Origin: Nannocystis bainbridge
GTDB taxonomy: Bacteria > Myxococcota_A > Polyangia > Nannocystales > Nannocystaceae
DNA length: 64,000 bases
Reading direction: 5' to 3'
NCBI RefSeq assembly: GCF_028368995.1
Contig: NZ_JAQNDL010000003.1
Coordinates: forward strand, 1,178,001-1,242,000
The translations under genes and the position numbers were made by a program. Numbering within the stretch: position 1 is the first letter of the stretch; every line of letters starts with the position of its first letter. The notes beneath the pieces were generated by a model. That model worked only from the letters and a program-made list of their open reading frames with translations. It had not been told where the DNA came from and made no database searches. This document shows positions 49,817 through 58,899 of this stretch, one piece after another.

Positions 49817-51367
49817 TCACGGCGAATCGCAGTAGCCCGGCGGCGGTTGCGGCGGGTCGCCCTCCTGGCCGTAGACGAATCGGTGGAACAGCGCCCGCAC
49901 CGGTCCACCTTCGAACCTGCACTCGAGGGAGCGCTCGAATTGTTCGGTCGTCACCGCCTGGCCCGTGTTCGCCGCAAAAAACTCGCGCAGGTGCGCGCGC
50001 AGCTCGGGGAGCCCGACCTCGTTCGCAAGCGTGGTGAGCAGCGACGGCCCGAGCTTGTACGATTCGAGCGGCGTGTCGCGCGACCACAGGTTGTCCGTGG
50101 CGAGGGTGAACGGCGGAGCCTCCAGCGCCAGCGGATCGGCCTCGAACGCCTCCTCGATGGCCCACGTCGTCCAGGACTCGTCGAACCACGCGTCGCGCTG
50201 GCCCAGCGGGCGAGCCGAGCGACCGATCCAGCTGTGGAACACCTCGTGCGAGACGGCGGCCCACGTCGTCACCGTGCCGCCCGGATACTCCATGGCAGCC
50301 TCGCCGGGCGGGGCCACGACCGCGAGGAAGCGATCGCCGTGCGGATAGGGGCCGAGCTCGTCGGCCGCGAATTGCAGCGCCGGCGCCAGCGCGTCAGCCA
50401 CCGCGCTCGCCTCGTCGGTCGCGCCGGGCCACAGCGTGCAGTGCCAGACCAGCGCCTCGATCGCGCCGACGTCAAGCGCCTCGCGCATGACGCTGGCGGT
50501 CGGGCACAGCTGCACCAGCGGGTCCATGCTCGTGATCGCGGGGAAATTCACCGCCCAGCGATCGTCGGCGAGCGCGGTCACCGGCGCGTTGGCGACCACC
50601 TCGTGCGGCGTGTCGCTGTCGACGACGATCTCGAGCTCGAGCGCGTGCACGTCGTATATCAGGTTGGCGGGCACCCACTTCTCGCTGAAGCGACCGCCGA
50701 AATAATCGGCGAGGTGAGTGCCCCATCCGACGGTGTCGCCCGCCCACACGAACGGCCGCGGATCGGCCTCGAACGCCGCCTCCACGTGGTACTCGAGCTC
50801 GAGCCGGTGCTCGCCGCACGGCTCCAGCATGCGGTTGACGACCAGCATCGTCGTCTGCGACGGCGGCATGAACGGGACGATCGCGCCGGCCGGCAGCTCG
50901 ACCCCGTCGAGCACGGCGCGATCGATCGACTGCCGCAGATCGAAGGTCGGCAGGCCGCGCAGCGGTCCGCTGCGAAACTCGAGCGTCGCCCGCCCGAGCA
51001 CCTCCTGCGCCGCCGGGTCGAAGCGCAGCTCGGCCGCGACCTTCACGACGTCGATCGGCACGACCCGCACGTCCGCGACCTCGACCGGGGGCGGCGCGCC
51101 AGGCAGCGCCTCGCAGCTCGGCGGCGGCTCGCCCGTGGTGTCGCCGTCGCTGCCGGTCGTCGGAGGCTCGCCGGTGGTCGGAGGCTCGCCGGTGGTCGTT
51201 CCGGGCTCGGAGGTTGTGGTGGTCCCGCTGGTCCCCGTCGTCGCCGACGCCTCGGTGTCGGTGACCGCGAGCTCGTCCTGGCACGCGCTCGCCAGCAACG
51301 CGGTGGCACATGCAACCGCGCGGAGGGCTGGCGGTCGCGGGGCATGGGTCGCGGGGACGATCGGCAC
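49817..51367 (-). CDS. M1-family metallopeptidase-like lipoprotein, 516 aa
   Basis: The frame is open to 51655; GTG 51367 is preferred because it gives a compact lipoprotein signal (RAVACATALLASAC, lipobox ASAC). A Thr/Ser/Gly tether (GTTTTSEPGTTTGEPPTTG) follows. The N-terminal beta domain (DVVKVAAELRFDPAAQEVLG) precedes the catalytic domain: HEVFHSWIG and, after 18 residues, WFDESWTTW give the HExxH-x18-E zinc site of gluzincins; AAMEYPGG replaces GAMEN, as in non-aminopeptidase M1 branches. A Tyr/His-containing tail (YKLGPSLLTTL) also fits. Surface-anchored peptidase likely; substrate unknown. Confidence 0.9.
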   Translation of the reverse strand: MPIVPATHAPRPPALRAVACATALLASACQDELAVTDTEASATTGTSGTTTTSEPGTTTGEPPTTGEPPTTGSDGDTTGEPPPSCEALPGAPPPVEVADVRVVPIDVVKVAAELRFDPAAQEVLGRATLEFRSGPLRGLPTFDLRQSIDRAVLDGVELPAGAIVPFMPPSQTTMLVVNRMLEPCGEHRLELEYHVEAAFEADPRPFVWAGDTVGWGTHLADYFGGRFSEKWVPANLIYDVHALELEIVVDSDTPHEVVANAPVTALADDRWAVNFPAITSMDPLVQLCPTASVMREALDVGAIEALVWHCTLWPGATDEASAVADALAPALQFAADELGPYPHGDRFLAVVAPPGEAAMEYPGGTVTTWAAVSHEVFHSWIGRSARPLGQRDAWFDESWTTWAIEEAFEADPLALEAPPFTLATDNLWSRDTPLESYKLGPSLLTTLANEVGLPELRAHLREFFAANTGQAVTTEQFERSLECRFEGGPVRALFHRFVYGQEGDPPQPPPGYCDSP

Positions 51368-51708
51368 GCCGCGATCTTCCCCGATCGCGGACGGCTTGTC
51401 GCCGCGCGCTTCGGCGCCGCTCGTGTTCGCGCCGGCCCTCTTTCCATCCGAGGATGTGTCACGAATCATGATTCGCCGCATCGCCATGATTCCCCGTCGG
51501 CGGCGAGCGACGTGGTAGGCACGACAGAGTCGCCTGAATCTCGCCGTCGGTGTCCAGGCTGCTGCCGTCATGGCCGCGGGTGCCACCTTGCCAGAAGCCG
51601 CGTCGGAGTCTCGTCGTCCTGCGCGGTCATGTCGGCCGCGACGGGTGGAGAGCACGTCGACCGGCCGTGCTTCGCTACATGGCCTTTAGACCATGTGACG
51701 GGATTCGT
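51368..51708. other. Gene-free stretch
   Basis: No persuasive coding frame outside the possible longer N-terminus of the peptidase. A CGAATCATGATTCG inverted repeat lies near 51463-51476. Otherwise nothing recognised. Confidence 0.45.
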
Positions 51709-54700
51709 TCAGACGTTGAAGTCGATCGCGGCGCCGCAATCCGGGCAGACGTAATTGATCACCCCGGCGACGACCTGGGCGTCGTTGGCCGCGTCCCAGC
51801 ACAGCGCGACGTGACCGGCGGGGCTGACCGCATCGTGCTGATCGTGGTGCCCCGCGTGCACCACGTTGGCCGCCGCGCGGGCGCACACGTTGCGTCGCGC
51901 GGTCCAGCCCTTGGCCTCGTAGAGCGCGATCGCGGGCGGATGGGCGTGCCCGTAGGACGCGAGGTTGTCCGAGCGATACGCGTGCTTGCCCGTCGCGGTG
52001 ACCCCGTAGGAGTAGGCGATCCGCGACCCGGCCGGGAGCCCATGGACGGCGGACGCGTGGGCCCCGGTGCCCGCGAGCACCGCATCCACGCCGAGGGTGA
52101 CCGCCTCGGCGTCGGCGCCCGCGGTCCAGGCGGCGACTCCCTCGGCCGTCCAGCGGGCCGCGTGGACGAGGCAGGTGGCGAGGTTCGGCTGGGCGGCGAA
52201 GCCGGCCGCGGGCCTGTGGGTCAGCGCGGTCGTGACCTCTGCGGCCCGCAGCGGGACGCCTGCGGCCGTCGCCTCGGCCCCGACACCGGCCGCCGCACCC
52301 ACCCCGAGCACCGCCGCACCGGCGATCGCCCCGGCGACCGCCGCATAAGGGAGATACGTGGCCGGCATCCCGTGCGTCACGGCGGCCACGGCGGCGGCGG
52401 CGGCGTTGGCTGTGTTGAGCGCGTCGGCGAGCCCCGCCACTTGCATGACGCCGGCCGCGACCGTCGCCGCATAATTGATACCGCCGGCCTGGCCCACGCA
52501 CCCTCGGGTCTCCTGGGCGACTCGAGGCCCGTTCACGCCGCCCCCGCCGGCCGCGGCCAGCAAGTTCGTCGCGGCGGTGTACACCGCGGCCAGCGGCAAC
52601 GGCGGCGGGCTGGTCTTGGTCAGCCCGAACACGATCAGCATCGACACCGCGACCGCGCGGGCGCCCGTGCCCGCGGCGACGCCCCGAGCCGCCGCGTACG
52701 CCGCGGCCGCGGTCGACAGCGCGATCAGGTCGGCGGTCTGTGCGTCGAAGAGAATGTCTCCGCCGTGACCGGCGGCGTCGGCGGCGACGATCGCAGCGGC
52801 AGCCGCGGCGGCGACGTGGTCGGCCAGCGTGACCGTGGCGCCCGGCGGGGCCGCGTTGCCATGGGCGGCCGCGCAGGCGATGGTGATCGTCCGCTCGAGG
52901 GCGAGGTTCGCCAAATGGGCGTGGTGCGCGGCCACGGCCGCCGCCGAGCCGGGCGCCCACGGGATCCGGACGCGGTCGAGGTAGACGCCGGTCTCGATGA
53001 ACGAGCCGTGGTGCATCGCCCCGAGCCCGACGATCACCGGCGGCTGCACGGCGGCGCAGCTCGGGATCACGTCGAAGTTGGCGTCGCCGGTCAGCAAGAT
53101 GTACCGCTCGCCGAGGTCAATCGGCGCCGCGCCGGCCCGGACCTGGGGGATGTCGCCGGCCCCGGGCGCGGCCCGCAGGCCGCCGACGACCGCCTGCGGC
53201 CAGCAGTCCTGGGAGTCCTGGTCGGGCACGAAGCCGCCGGCGACGCAGTGAGCGACGTGATCCTCGGCCAGGCCGAGGTGATCGGCCATGTATCCGGCGA
53301 AGGCCGCGACCGTGAGCTCGCGGCGCGCTCGCTGGCGCCCGGTCAGCTGATTGGGCAGGTTGTTCAGCGAGTTGTTGGCGCTCGCCGCCGCCTCCAGCGT
53401 CGCCAGGTCCGGCAGCATCGCCGCGCCAGCCAGCGCCACCGCGACGGCCTCGACGGCGAGGCACGCGGCGGAGGCCGCCTGGGCGTCGGTGAGGTGGCTG
53501 CCGAACAGCGACGCGCGCAGGGCGGCGGCGACGCGCGCACAGCGAGCGGTCCGGGGCGCAGTGATCGCGTGACCGAGGTTGTTGAGCTCGCGGCGAGCCC
53601 CGGAGTGACGGCGAGGACGACGGCCGCGGGATCGGGCACCGGCGCGCCGCCGGCGACCTGCGCCACGGCGTCGGCCTCCGCCTGGGTGGCCACCAGCGTG
53701 CAATTGACGGCGGTCAAGCCATTGCCGAAGCGACTGTTGGCCAGCACCGACGCGAGGCAGCGCGCGACGGTCCCGGCGCCCGCGTTGGCGACGGCCGCTC
53801 GCGCCCGCACGGCGAAGGCCGAGGCCGCCGCCGCGACCAGCGCCCCCGGGGGTCCCGCGACCGACCACGGCTGGCCCCCCGGCGTGTCGGGGTTGGCGTT
53901 GCGATCCTTGCAGCACACGTAGACCGCGAGGCCCGAGGAGTTGCGGTCGGGGCCCGCCGGCGCGCCCTGACAGCGCTCGACGAAGCCCCACGGGAAGGCC
54001 ATGTGGCTGGGGTGCCCTGCGGCCCACGTGTAGACCTGTCCGCCCGCGCGCTTGACCTTCCCGGTCACGCAGGTGCCGATATTGCCGGTCCCCTGCCGCG
54101 GCACGATCCAGGTCGCCCGGTAGCACTCGGGGATCTTGGCGTGGAGCATGTAATGGTCTTGATCCCAGTGCGAGAGGATCACGTAGGGATCGTGGCAGAA
54201 GCACAATCGCGGCAGTTCGTCGGGGCCGTCGCCGCGGACCGAGTGGCCGAAATCATAGTAGGCGAGCACCCGCCAATTGGAGTCGACGATCATGTTGCAG
54301 TTGCCCTGCCCGACGTCGACGAGGCCGATGAACGCCTGCTGGCCGCCGCCGACCATCGGGTTGGCCTGACCGGCCGCCGCCATCGGGGCCGCCTTCGGGC
54401 TGCCGACGTAGGCGCGCAGGCGCATCCGCGGGACCTCGTCGTCGTCGGACCCGCCGCCGAGGATGAAGCCGCCTGCGCCGGCGAACGCCGGCACCGGGTG
54501 CAGCCACGGGTGCTCGGCCAGCGACTCGAGCCAGCGGCGCGCCCGCTCGCGCAGGTCGTGGTACGCCTGGCGAAACAAGCCCCAGCCGCCGCCCCCGCCG
54601 CCCCCGCCGAACGTGGGCGGCTCCTCGTCGACGGGCTCCTCCTCGAACTCGATCTCGTCGCCCTCGGGCGCCGGAAAATGCAGCGCCTGGATCACCCCCT

Positions 54701-55361
54701 GCCACGGCTCGGGCAGCACGCGCAGCTGGCGGATCTGCATCGGCTCCGGCGGCGCGATGAACGGCTCGTGGTCGAACAGGCGCACCAGCGTCCCGTAGGC
54801 GTCGTCCCAGTCGTTCGCGTCCTCGGGCGGCCAGATCGTCAGCTCCAGCCACTGCCCGACCTCCGGCACGGCCTCGAGCGTGCGGGCGTCGACGCGCGCC
54901 TCGAACAGACTGTGGACCGGGAGCGAGCTGGTGCCGTCGATGCTGCGATCGACGAACCACCGGCGCACCGCCCCGAGCGCGTAGCGTTGCTCGACGGTGC
55001 CGTGTTCGAACGCGGTCGCGAACGGTCGCCCGGCGAGGAACCCCGCGAGGATCCCCTCCCCGGACAACGTCGGCAGGTTCGCGGTCTCCTCGAGGTCCGA
55101 CAGGTCGAAGTCCGTGGTCTGCAGCTCGGCGTACACCTCCTCCATCCAGCGCTTGTCCAGGCACTCGACCTTGAGGAACCACGGCCCGCCGGGCGGGCCC
55201 TCGAGGTCGCTGACGAACCCGAGCAGGCGCTCCTGGCGGCGGAGGCGATTGATCAGCGCCCCGCGGGCCGCGGCGCGGCGCTCGGCGGCGAGCCGGAAGC
55301 GGCGCTCCCGGGCCTCGGCGAGCCAGCCGCGGGGGTCCTTGGGCGATCGGCGGTCTACCAT
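51709..55361 (-). pseudogene. Large MBL-fold (ComEC-type) protein gene with apparent frameshift
   Basis: ATG 55361 lies 2 bases after the stop of the LysM-like gene. Frame A (55361 to about 53600): a 330-residue N-terminal region of unknown type, a Gly8 linker (about 54590), then the MBL start FIGLVDVGQGNCNMIV and the metal motif VILSHWDQDHY. Frame B (about 53600 to 51709): RELNNLGHAITAPRT, then MBL motifs YILLTGDANFD and VGLGAMHHGSF, an Ala-rich stretch, SYGVTATGKHAYR, and a zinc-ribbon-like VCPDCGAAIDFNV end. The metal ligands are therefore split between frames. One missing base near 53600 would restore about 1217 residues. It is either a true lesion, a programmed shift or a sequence error. 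No signal peptide. Confidence 0.8.
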
Positions 55362-55363
55362 CT

Positions 55364-56047
55364 TCACGATCCGTGGGCCTCGACGAGCGCGGCGGCGGTG
55401 GCGACATCGAGCTCGCCGCTGACGGGCAGGCCGAGCGCGCGCTGGAAGGCGATCAGCGCGTTCGTGAACGCCTCCTCGCGCCGATCGTGGGCGTCGAGCA
55501 GCTCGAGGTTGACGAGCCGCGCGCGCGCCCCCGCGAGGCTCGACGAGGGGCCGAGGCGCCCGAGCTCGAGCTCGTAGATCTCGGGCTCCGGCGCGAACAG
55601 CTGCTCGCGCCCAGGGTCGACGGTCAGCAGCCCGCGGCGGGCGTCGGCGGGGATCCAGTGCTCCAGATAGCCGTGCTCGTCGGTGGTCCCGCGCAGCTCG
55701 ACCCCCGCGACCTCGAGCAAGTAGTCGACCTTGGCCCGCGGACCTCGCTCGTCCTCGAGGCAGATCCGGAGGCGCTCGGGCACCCCGCGGCGGCGAAACA
55801 CGTGCCGGCGGTCGGTCTCGCAGGCGACCTGGCGCTCCCGCTTGAGCGGCAGCGCGACCCGGTCGCCGGGCAGCAGCAAGTACGGGCTCTCGCGCCCGGC
55901 CGCGAGCTCGGCGTTGTCGCGGTGGGCCCACAGCGTCTGCCAGAAGAACCCCTCGCGCTCGGCGATCGACGCCAGGCACTCGCCCGGCTCGACGACGCGT
56001 CGCCCTGTCCCCAGCGGCGCCCCTGCCGCTCCCTTCCCCCCGCTCAC
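55364..56047 (-). CDS. LysM-like / peptidoglycan-binding-like protein, 227 aa
   Basis: GTG 56047 (MSGGKGAAGAPLG) is preferred to the Arg-rich upstream extension. Residues about 15-70, RRVVEPGECLASIAEREGFF then LLLPGDRVALP, follow the LysM scheme (start, SIA, LxPGDxVxLP). The middle (YLLEVAGVELRGTTDEHGYL) resembles a beta-sandwich of the carboxypeptidase-regulatory type; the end (NALIAFQRALGLPVSGELD) is like a PG_binding_1 helical motif. No signal peptide. This LysM-sandwich-PG-binding order is often seen beside contractile-injection or secreted-effector genes; here the neighbour is the MBL-fold gene 2 bases downstream. Role inferred only. Confidence 0.78.
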   Translation of the reverse strand: MSGGKGAAGAPLGTGRRVVEPGECLASIAEREGFFWQTLWAHRDNAELAAGRESPYLLLPGDRVALPLKRERQVACETDRRHVFRRRGVPERLRICLEDERGPRAKVDYLLEVAGVELRGTTDEHGYLEHWIPADARRGLLTVDPGREQLFAPEPEIYELELGRLGPSSSLAGARARLVNLELLDAHDRREEAFTNALIAFQRALGLPVSGELDVATAAALVEAHGS

Positions 56048-56366
56048 CCGGTCATCGTGCCAAGCACGCCCGCGGGCAACAAGCCGGCTCGCCCCGACTC
56101 GAGAACGCGCACGCAGGCGCAGCCTCGGTCGCAGTCGCACCCAGGATTCGCGGTGCTCGGGCCGCGACTCACGACGCGTCGCTGCCGATCACCGGCAGGA
56201 TGGAAGCACGCGGTCCTCGACCTGCATCGACCTGGGCCTCGACGCGGCGAGCAGGACACCCGCGGAGCTCAGAGACCTCGCGGACGCGCTGCCACGCCCG
56301 CTGCGCGTCGCGTCCTCCCCGCAGACATCATGAGAATCCGGGACGAGGCGGACGGCGCTCCCGTGC
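56048..56366. other. Gene-free stretch with coding-like scrap
   Basis: A + frame ending at 56333 reads DLGLDAASRTPAELRDLADA and LPRPLRVASSPQTS-stop with good codon bias but no start or recognisable family; possibly another gene remnant. Confidence 0.35.
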
Positions 56367-56660
56367 TCAAGCGTGCGATCGGTGATACGTCGTCAGCAAC
56401 ACGCCCGCGACCAGGCGGACCGCGTCGCGCGGGCCTCTGGGCGAGATCGTGCTGCAGAGGCGCACGAGCGAGGGTCGGTCGAGCGCCTCGATCCAGGCGC
56501 GTGCCATCGCGCCGAGCTGGACGCGGTCGCTGGTCGGGGCGCATTCGAGGGCGGCGACGGTGACGTTGGCCACCGCCAGCTCCGTGAGCTCGGCGAGTTC
56601 GGCGGGCGTGTCGCAGGCAAGGGCGACAGCGTTCGCTTGAGACGTGTGAAAGGACGCCAT
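56367..56660 (-). CDS. Small hypothetical protein, 97 aa
   Basis: ATG 56660 (MASFHTSQANAVALA) follows AAGGCGGGCC. The product is helical and acidic (TPAELAELTELAVANVTVAA, RAWIEALDRPSLVRLCSTI). No signal, no known family. Coding is supported by third-position bias, not by homology. Confidence 0.5.
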   Translation of the reverse strand: MASFHTSQANAVALACDTPAELAELTELAVANVTVAALECAPTSDRVQLGAMARAWIEALDRPSLVRLCSTISPRGPRDAVRLVAGVLLTTYHRSHA

Positions 56661-57183
56661 AGGCCCGCCTTCTTGGGCGCGAAGCCGCCGGCCGCCAGAA
56701 ACACCGCTTCGTTCGCGTCTGGAGGGACCGCGAGCGAAATCGCGCGCATCGGCCGCCGCTTTCGGCGCAAGGTGCGTACTTTTTCCGGGGTCTTCCCCCG
56801 CCCCGACGACGAGGGCCGCGGCCCGCAGCCGCAGCCTTTTTACGGCCATCGCTGCGGCACTCGCGGGAGCCCGGGTCTCGCCTCCGTCGCACCCACTTCG
56901 AGCCGCTCGAGCAGCACGACGACTCGTCCTGGTCCGCGATACCCGTGACATGTCCCAAAGCGCATGTCATGCCAATCCATTTCTCAGGACCCCACCGCAC
57001 TGACGCCCTCACGGCGCGTCACCGAGGCGGGCCATCCGCGTGCCCACCGCGGGCGACGCGCCGATCAAACCGCGTCGCCATCGCCGTCTTGCAGCCCCCG
57101 GCCAGCGCCGAACTCCCGGACCTCGACCGACAGCTCGTGCCGCCGCCACCCCGCGGAACTACGAAAGCCGCTAGACTGCGGGC
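56661..57183. other. Gene-free stretch with a palindromic repeat copy
   Basis: No persuasive gene. Contains the diverged palindromic element at 56947-56969. The 3' part must hold the promoter of the gene at 57184. Confidence 0.5.
56947..56969. repeat. Dispersed palindromic element, copy 4 (diverged)
   Basis: GACATGTCC, CAAA, GCGCATGTC. ATGT cores at 56949 and 56963 keep the 14-base spacing although the stem is interrupted. Confidence 0.65.
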
Positions 57184-57423
57184 GTGTCGCCCGTGCATCC
57201 GACCCTCATCCCGCGACGGATCTGCGAGTTCGCGCGCGACGCCGCCGGCGAATGGATCGTCCACCTCGAATGTGGGCACCGTCGCCACGTCCGCCACCGC
57301 CCCCCGCTCTCCAACTATCCGTGGCTGGCCGACCCGGCGGAGCGAGCGGCCCGGATCGGCGCCGAGATCGAGTGTGAGCGCTGCGCTCGCGGCGAGCCGC
57401 CGGACGAGCCACCTCGCTCGTGA
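57184..57423 (+). CDS. DUF3565-like protein, 79 aa
   Basis: GTG 57184. EWIVHLECGHRRHVRHRPPL then SNYPWLADPAERAARIG and IECERCARGE reproduce the DUF3565 pattern (LECGH..HVRH.PP...PW...EGR...G..L.C..C), in which conserved Cys and His probably bind a metal. Small, cytoplasmic, function unknown. A second short frame begins 3 bases after the stop. Confidence 0.85.
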   Translation: MSPVHPTLIPRRICEFARDAAGEWIVHLECGHRRHVRHRPPLSNYPWLADPAERAARIGAEIECERCARGEPPDEPPRS

Positions 57424-57426
57424 AGC

Positions 57427-57705
57427 ATGCCCGCCATTCGGCTCGCCGACGCTCGCAGCCGCGTCCCCGAACTCGATTTCGTCGTCCGCGTCGTCCAAGC
57501 GCGCATCGGCGACCTCATGTGCGGCGGCACGCCGGCCTCGACATGTCCCGAAGGACATGTCCATCCGCGGCTCCAGAGCGCCCCACCGACTCACGCCTGC
57601 CCGCCGCGCAGCGGGCTGAGCCGTGCAGGACGCCGTCCGCCCACTGCATCGAGCATACGCCCGCCCGTCATCACATTTGCATACCCGCGCCGGCGGGCCC
57701 GGTGA
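57427..57705 (+). CDS. Possible small ORF disrupted by a palindromic repeat, 92 aa
   Basis: ATG 57427, 3 bases after the DUF3565 stop. The first 37 residues (PAIRLADARSRVPELDFVVR and VVQARIGDLMCGG) look coding; the frame then runs through the palindromic element at 57540 (as CPEGHVHP) into Arg/Pro-rich text. Best read as a short gene whose 3' part was replaced when the element and flanking DNA arrived, or as a fragment. Confidence 0.35.
   Translation: MPAIRLADARSRVPELDFVVRVVQARIGDLMCGGTPASTCPEGHVHPRLQSAPPTHACPPRSGLSRAGRRPPTASSIRPPVITFAYPRRRAR
57540..57562. repeat. Dispersed palindromic element, copy 5 (perfect)
   Basis: GACATGTCC, loop CGAA, GGACATGTC, C. A perfect 9-bp stem with a CGAA tetraloop; the best copy in the window. 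ATGT cores at 57542 and 57556. Confidence 0.9.
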
Positions 57706-57745
57706 TTTGACAGTTCGGACCGCCTCGGCAATGTTCCTTGGGGCC

Positions 57746-58504
57746 ATGCCCGAGCGCGCGCGGATCCTCGTGGTGGACGATGACCCCTGGCTGGTCAAGC
57801 TGATCTGCACCGCCCTCGGCCAGCGCTACGAGTGCATCGGCGCCGCTGACGGCATCGAGGGCCTCGCCAAGGCGCTGGTCCGGCCGCCCAAGCTCATCGT
57901 CTCCGACGTGATGATGCCGCGGATGAGCGGGTGGGAGCTGGTCAAGCAGGTGCGCAGTCACAGCCAGCTCGCGTTCGTGCCATTCATCTTCCTGACCGCG
58001 CTCGGCTCCGAAGACGACCGCCTGTACGGGTTTCGCCTCGGCGCCGACGAGTACCTGCCCAAGCCGATCGACATCGCCGAGCTCGGGCAGCGGGTCGACC
58101 ACGTGCTGCAGCGGCTGGCCCAGCTCGAGCAGGCCGCGCGCGACCGGGTCCGCAAGGCCCCGCCGAAGGGCGCCCCCGGGCTCCGCGGCGACCTCGATCA
58201 GCTCGGCCTCTCGTCGCTGCTGGTGATGCTGGAGATGGAGCGCAAGAGCGGCCTGCTGGGGGTCACGCGCGACGCCCCGGCGGAGCGGGTGCGCATCTAC
58301 CTCATCGAGGGCCGCATCGTCGCCGCCCAGGCCGACGACGGCCAGGCCCGCAACGCCGACGCCGTTTATCACGTGCTCGGGTGGAAGCACGGGCACTTCG
58401 AGTTCAACGCGTTCCTCGTCGAGATGCGCGACGAGGTCGAGATGTCGACGACCGGCCTGCTGCTCGAGGGGGCGCGCCGGATCGACGAGGCGGCGCGCGC
58501 ATGA
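57746..58504 (+). CDS. Response regulator: REC domain plus PatA/DUF4388-type domain
   Basis: 252 residues from ATG 57746 (MPERARILVVDDDPW); an ATG 15 bases upstream is possible. Receiver about 5-125, phospho-acceptor Asp54 in IVSDVMMPRMSG, with conserved TALG and LPKPID. The C-terminal domain (LRGDLDQLGLSSLLVMLEME, RKSGLLGV, IYLIEGRIVAA, VLGWKHGHFEF) is the DUF4388/PATAN-type module found in myxobacterial and cyanobacterial regulators, used for protein interaction rather than DNA binding. First gene of a four-gene phosphorelay; its stop overlaps the next ATG (ATGA). Confidence 0.93.
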   Translation: MPERARILVVDDDPWLVKLICTALGQRYECIGAADGIEGLAKALVRPPKLIVSDVMMPRMSGWELVKQVRSHSQLAFVPFIFLTALGSEDDRLYGFRLGADEYLPKPIDIAELGQRVDHVLQRLAQLEQAARDRVRKAPPKGAPGLRGDLDQLGLSSLLVMLEMERKSGLLGVTRDAPAERVRIYLIEGRIVAAQADDGQARNADAVYHVLGWKHGHFEFNAFLVEMRDEVEMSTTGLLLEGARRIDEAARA

Positions 58505-58899
58505 GCGCCCCGGAGATCCGCAAGGTCCTGCTGGTCGACGACGAGCCGGACATCCGGCGGATCGGCCAACTCAGCCTCGAGCGAGTCGGGCGCTGGCAGG
58601 TCGTGCTCGCGTCCAGCGGCGCCGAGGCGCTGACCCTCGCCGCCAGCGAGCGCCCCGACGTCATCCTGCTCGACGTGATGATGCCGGTCGACGATGGCCC
58701 GACCACCCTCGCGCGCCTGCGCCAGCAGCCGAGCACCGCCGACATCCCGGTGGTCTTCATGACCGCCAAGGTGCTCGCGCCCGAGGCCCGGCGCTGGCGC
58801 GAGCTCGGCGCGGCCGGCACGATCCCCAAACCGTTCGACCCGATGACGCTGCCCGACGACATCCGCCGCGTGCTCGCGGCCGCGGAGGAGGGCCCGTGA
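58501..58899 (+). CDS. Single-domain (CheY-like) response regulator, 132 aa
   Basis: ATG 58501 overlaps the preceding stop by 4 bases. VLLVDDEPDIRRIGQLSLER supplies the acidic pocket, Asp58 in ILLDVMMPVDDG is the phosphorylation site, with FMTAKV (Thr) and IPKPFDP (Lys) conserved. No output domain, so it probably acts as a phosphoryl shuttle or by protein contact with the HPt protein. Its stop overlaps the kinase GTG (GTGA). Confidence 0.95.
   Translation: MSAPEIRKVLLVDDEPDIRRIGQLSLERVGRWQVVLASSGAEALTLAASERPDVILLDVMMPVDDGPTTLARLRQQPSTADIPVVFMTAKVLAPEARRWRELGAAGTIPKPFDPMTLPDDIRRVLAAAEEGP

Noticed and set aside
51550..53922. 790-codon + strand frame opposite the MBL gene
   Set aside because: Shadow composition; MBL motifs and conserved tail lie on the minus strand.
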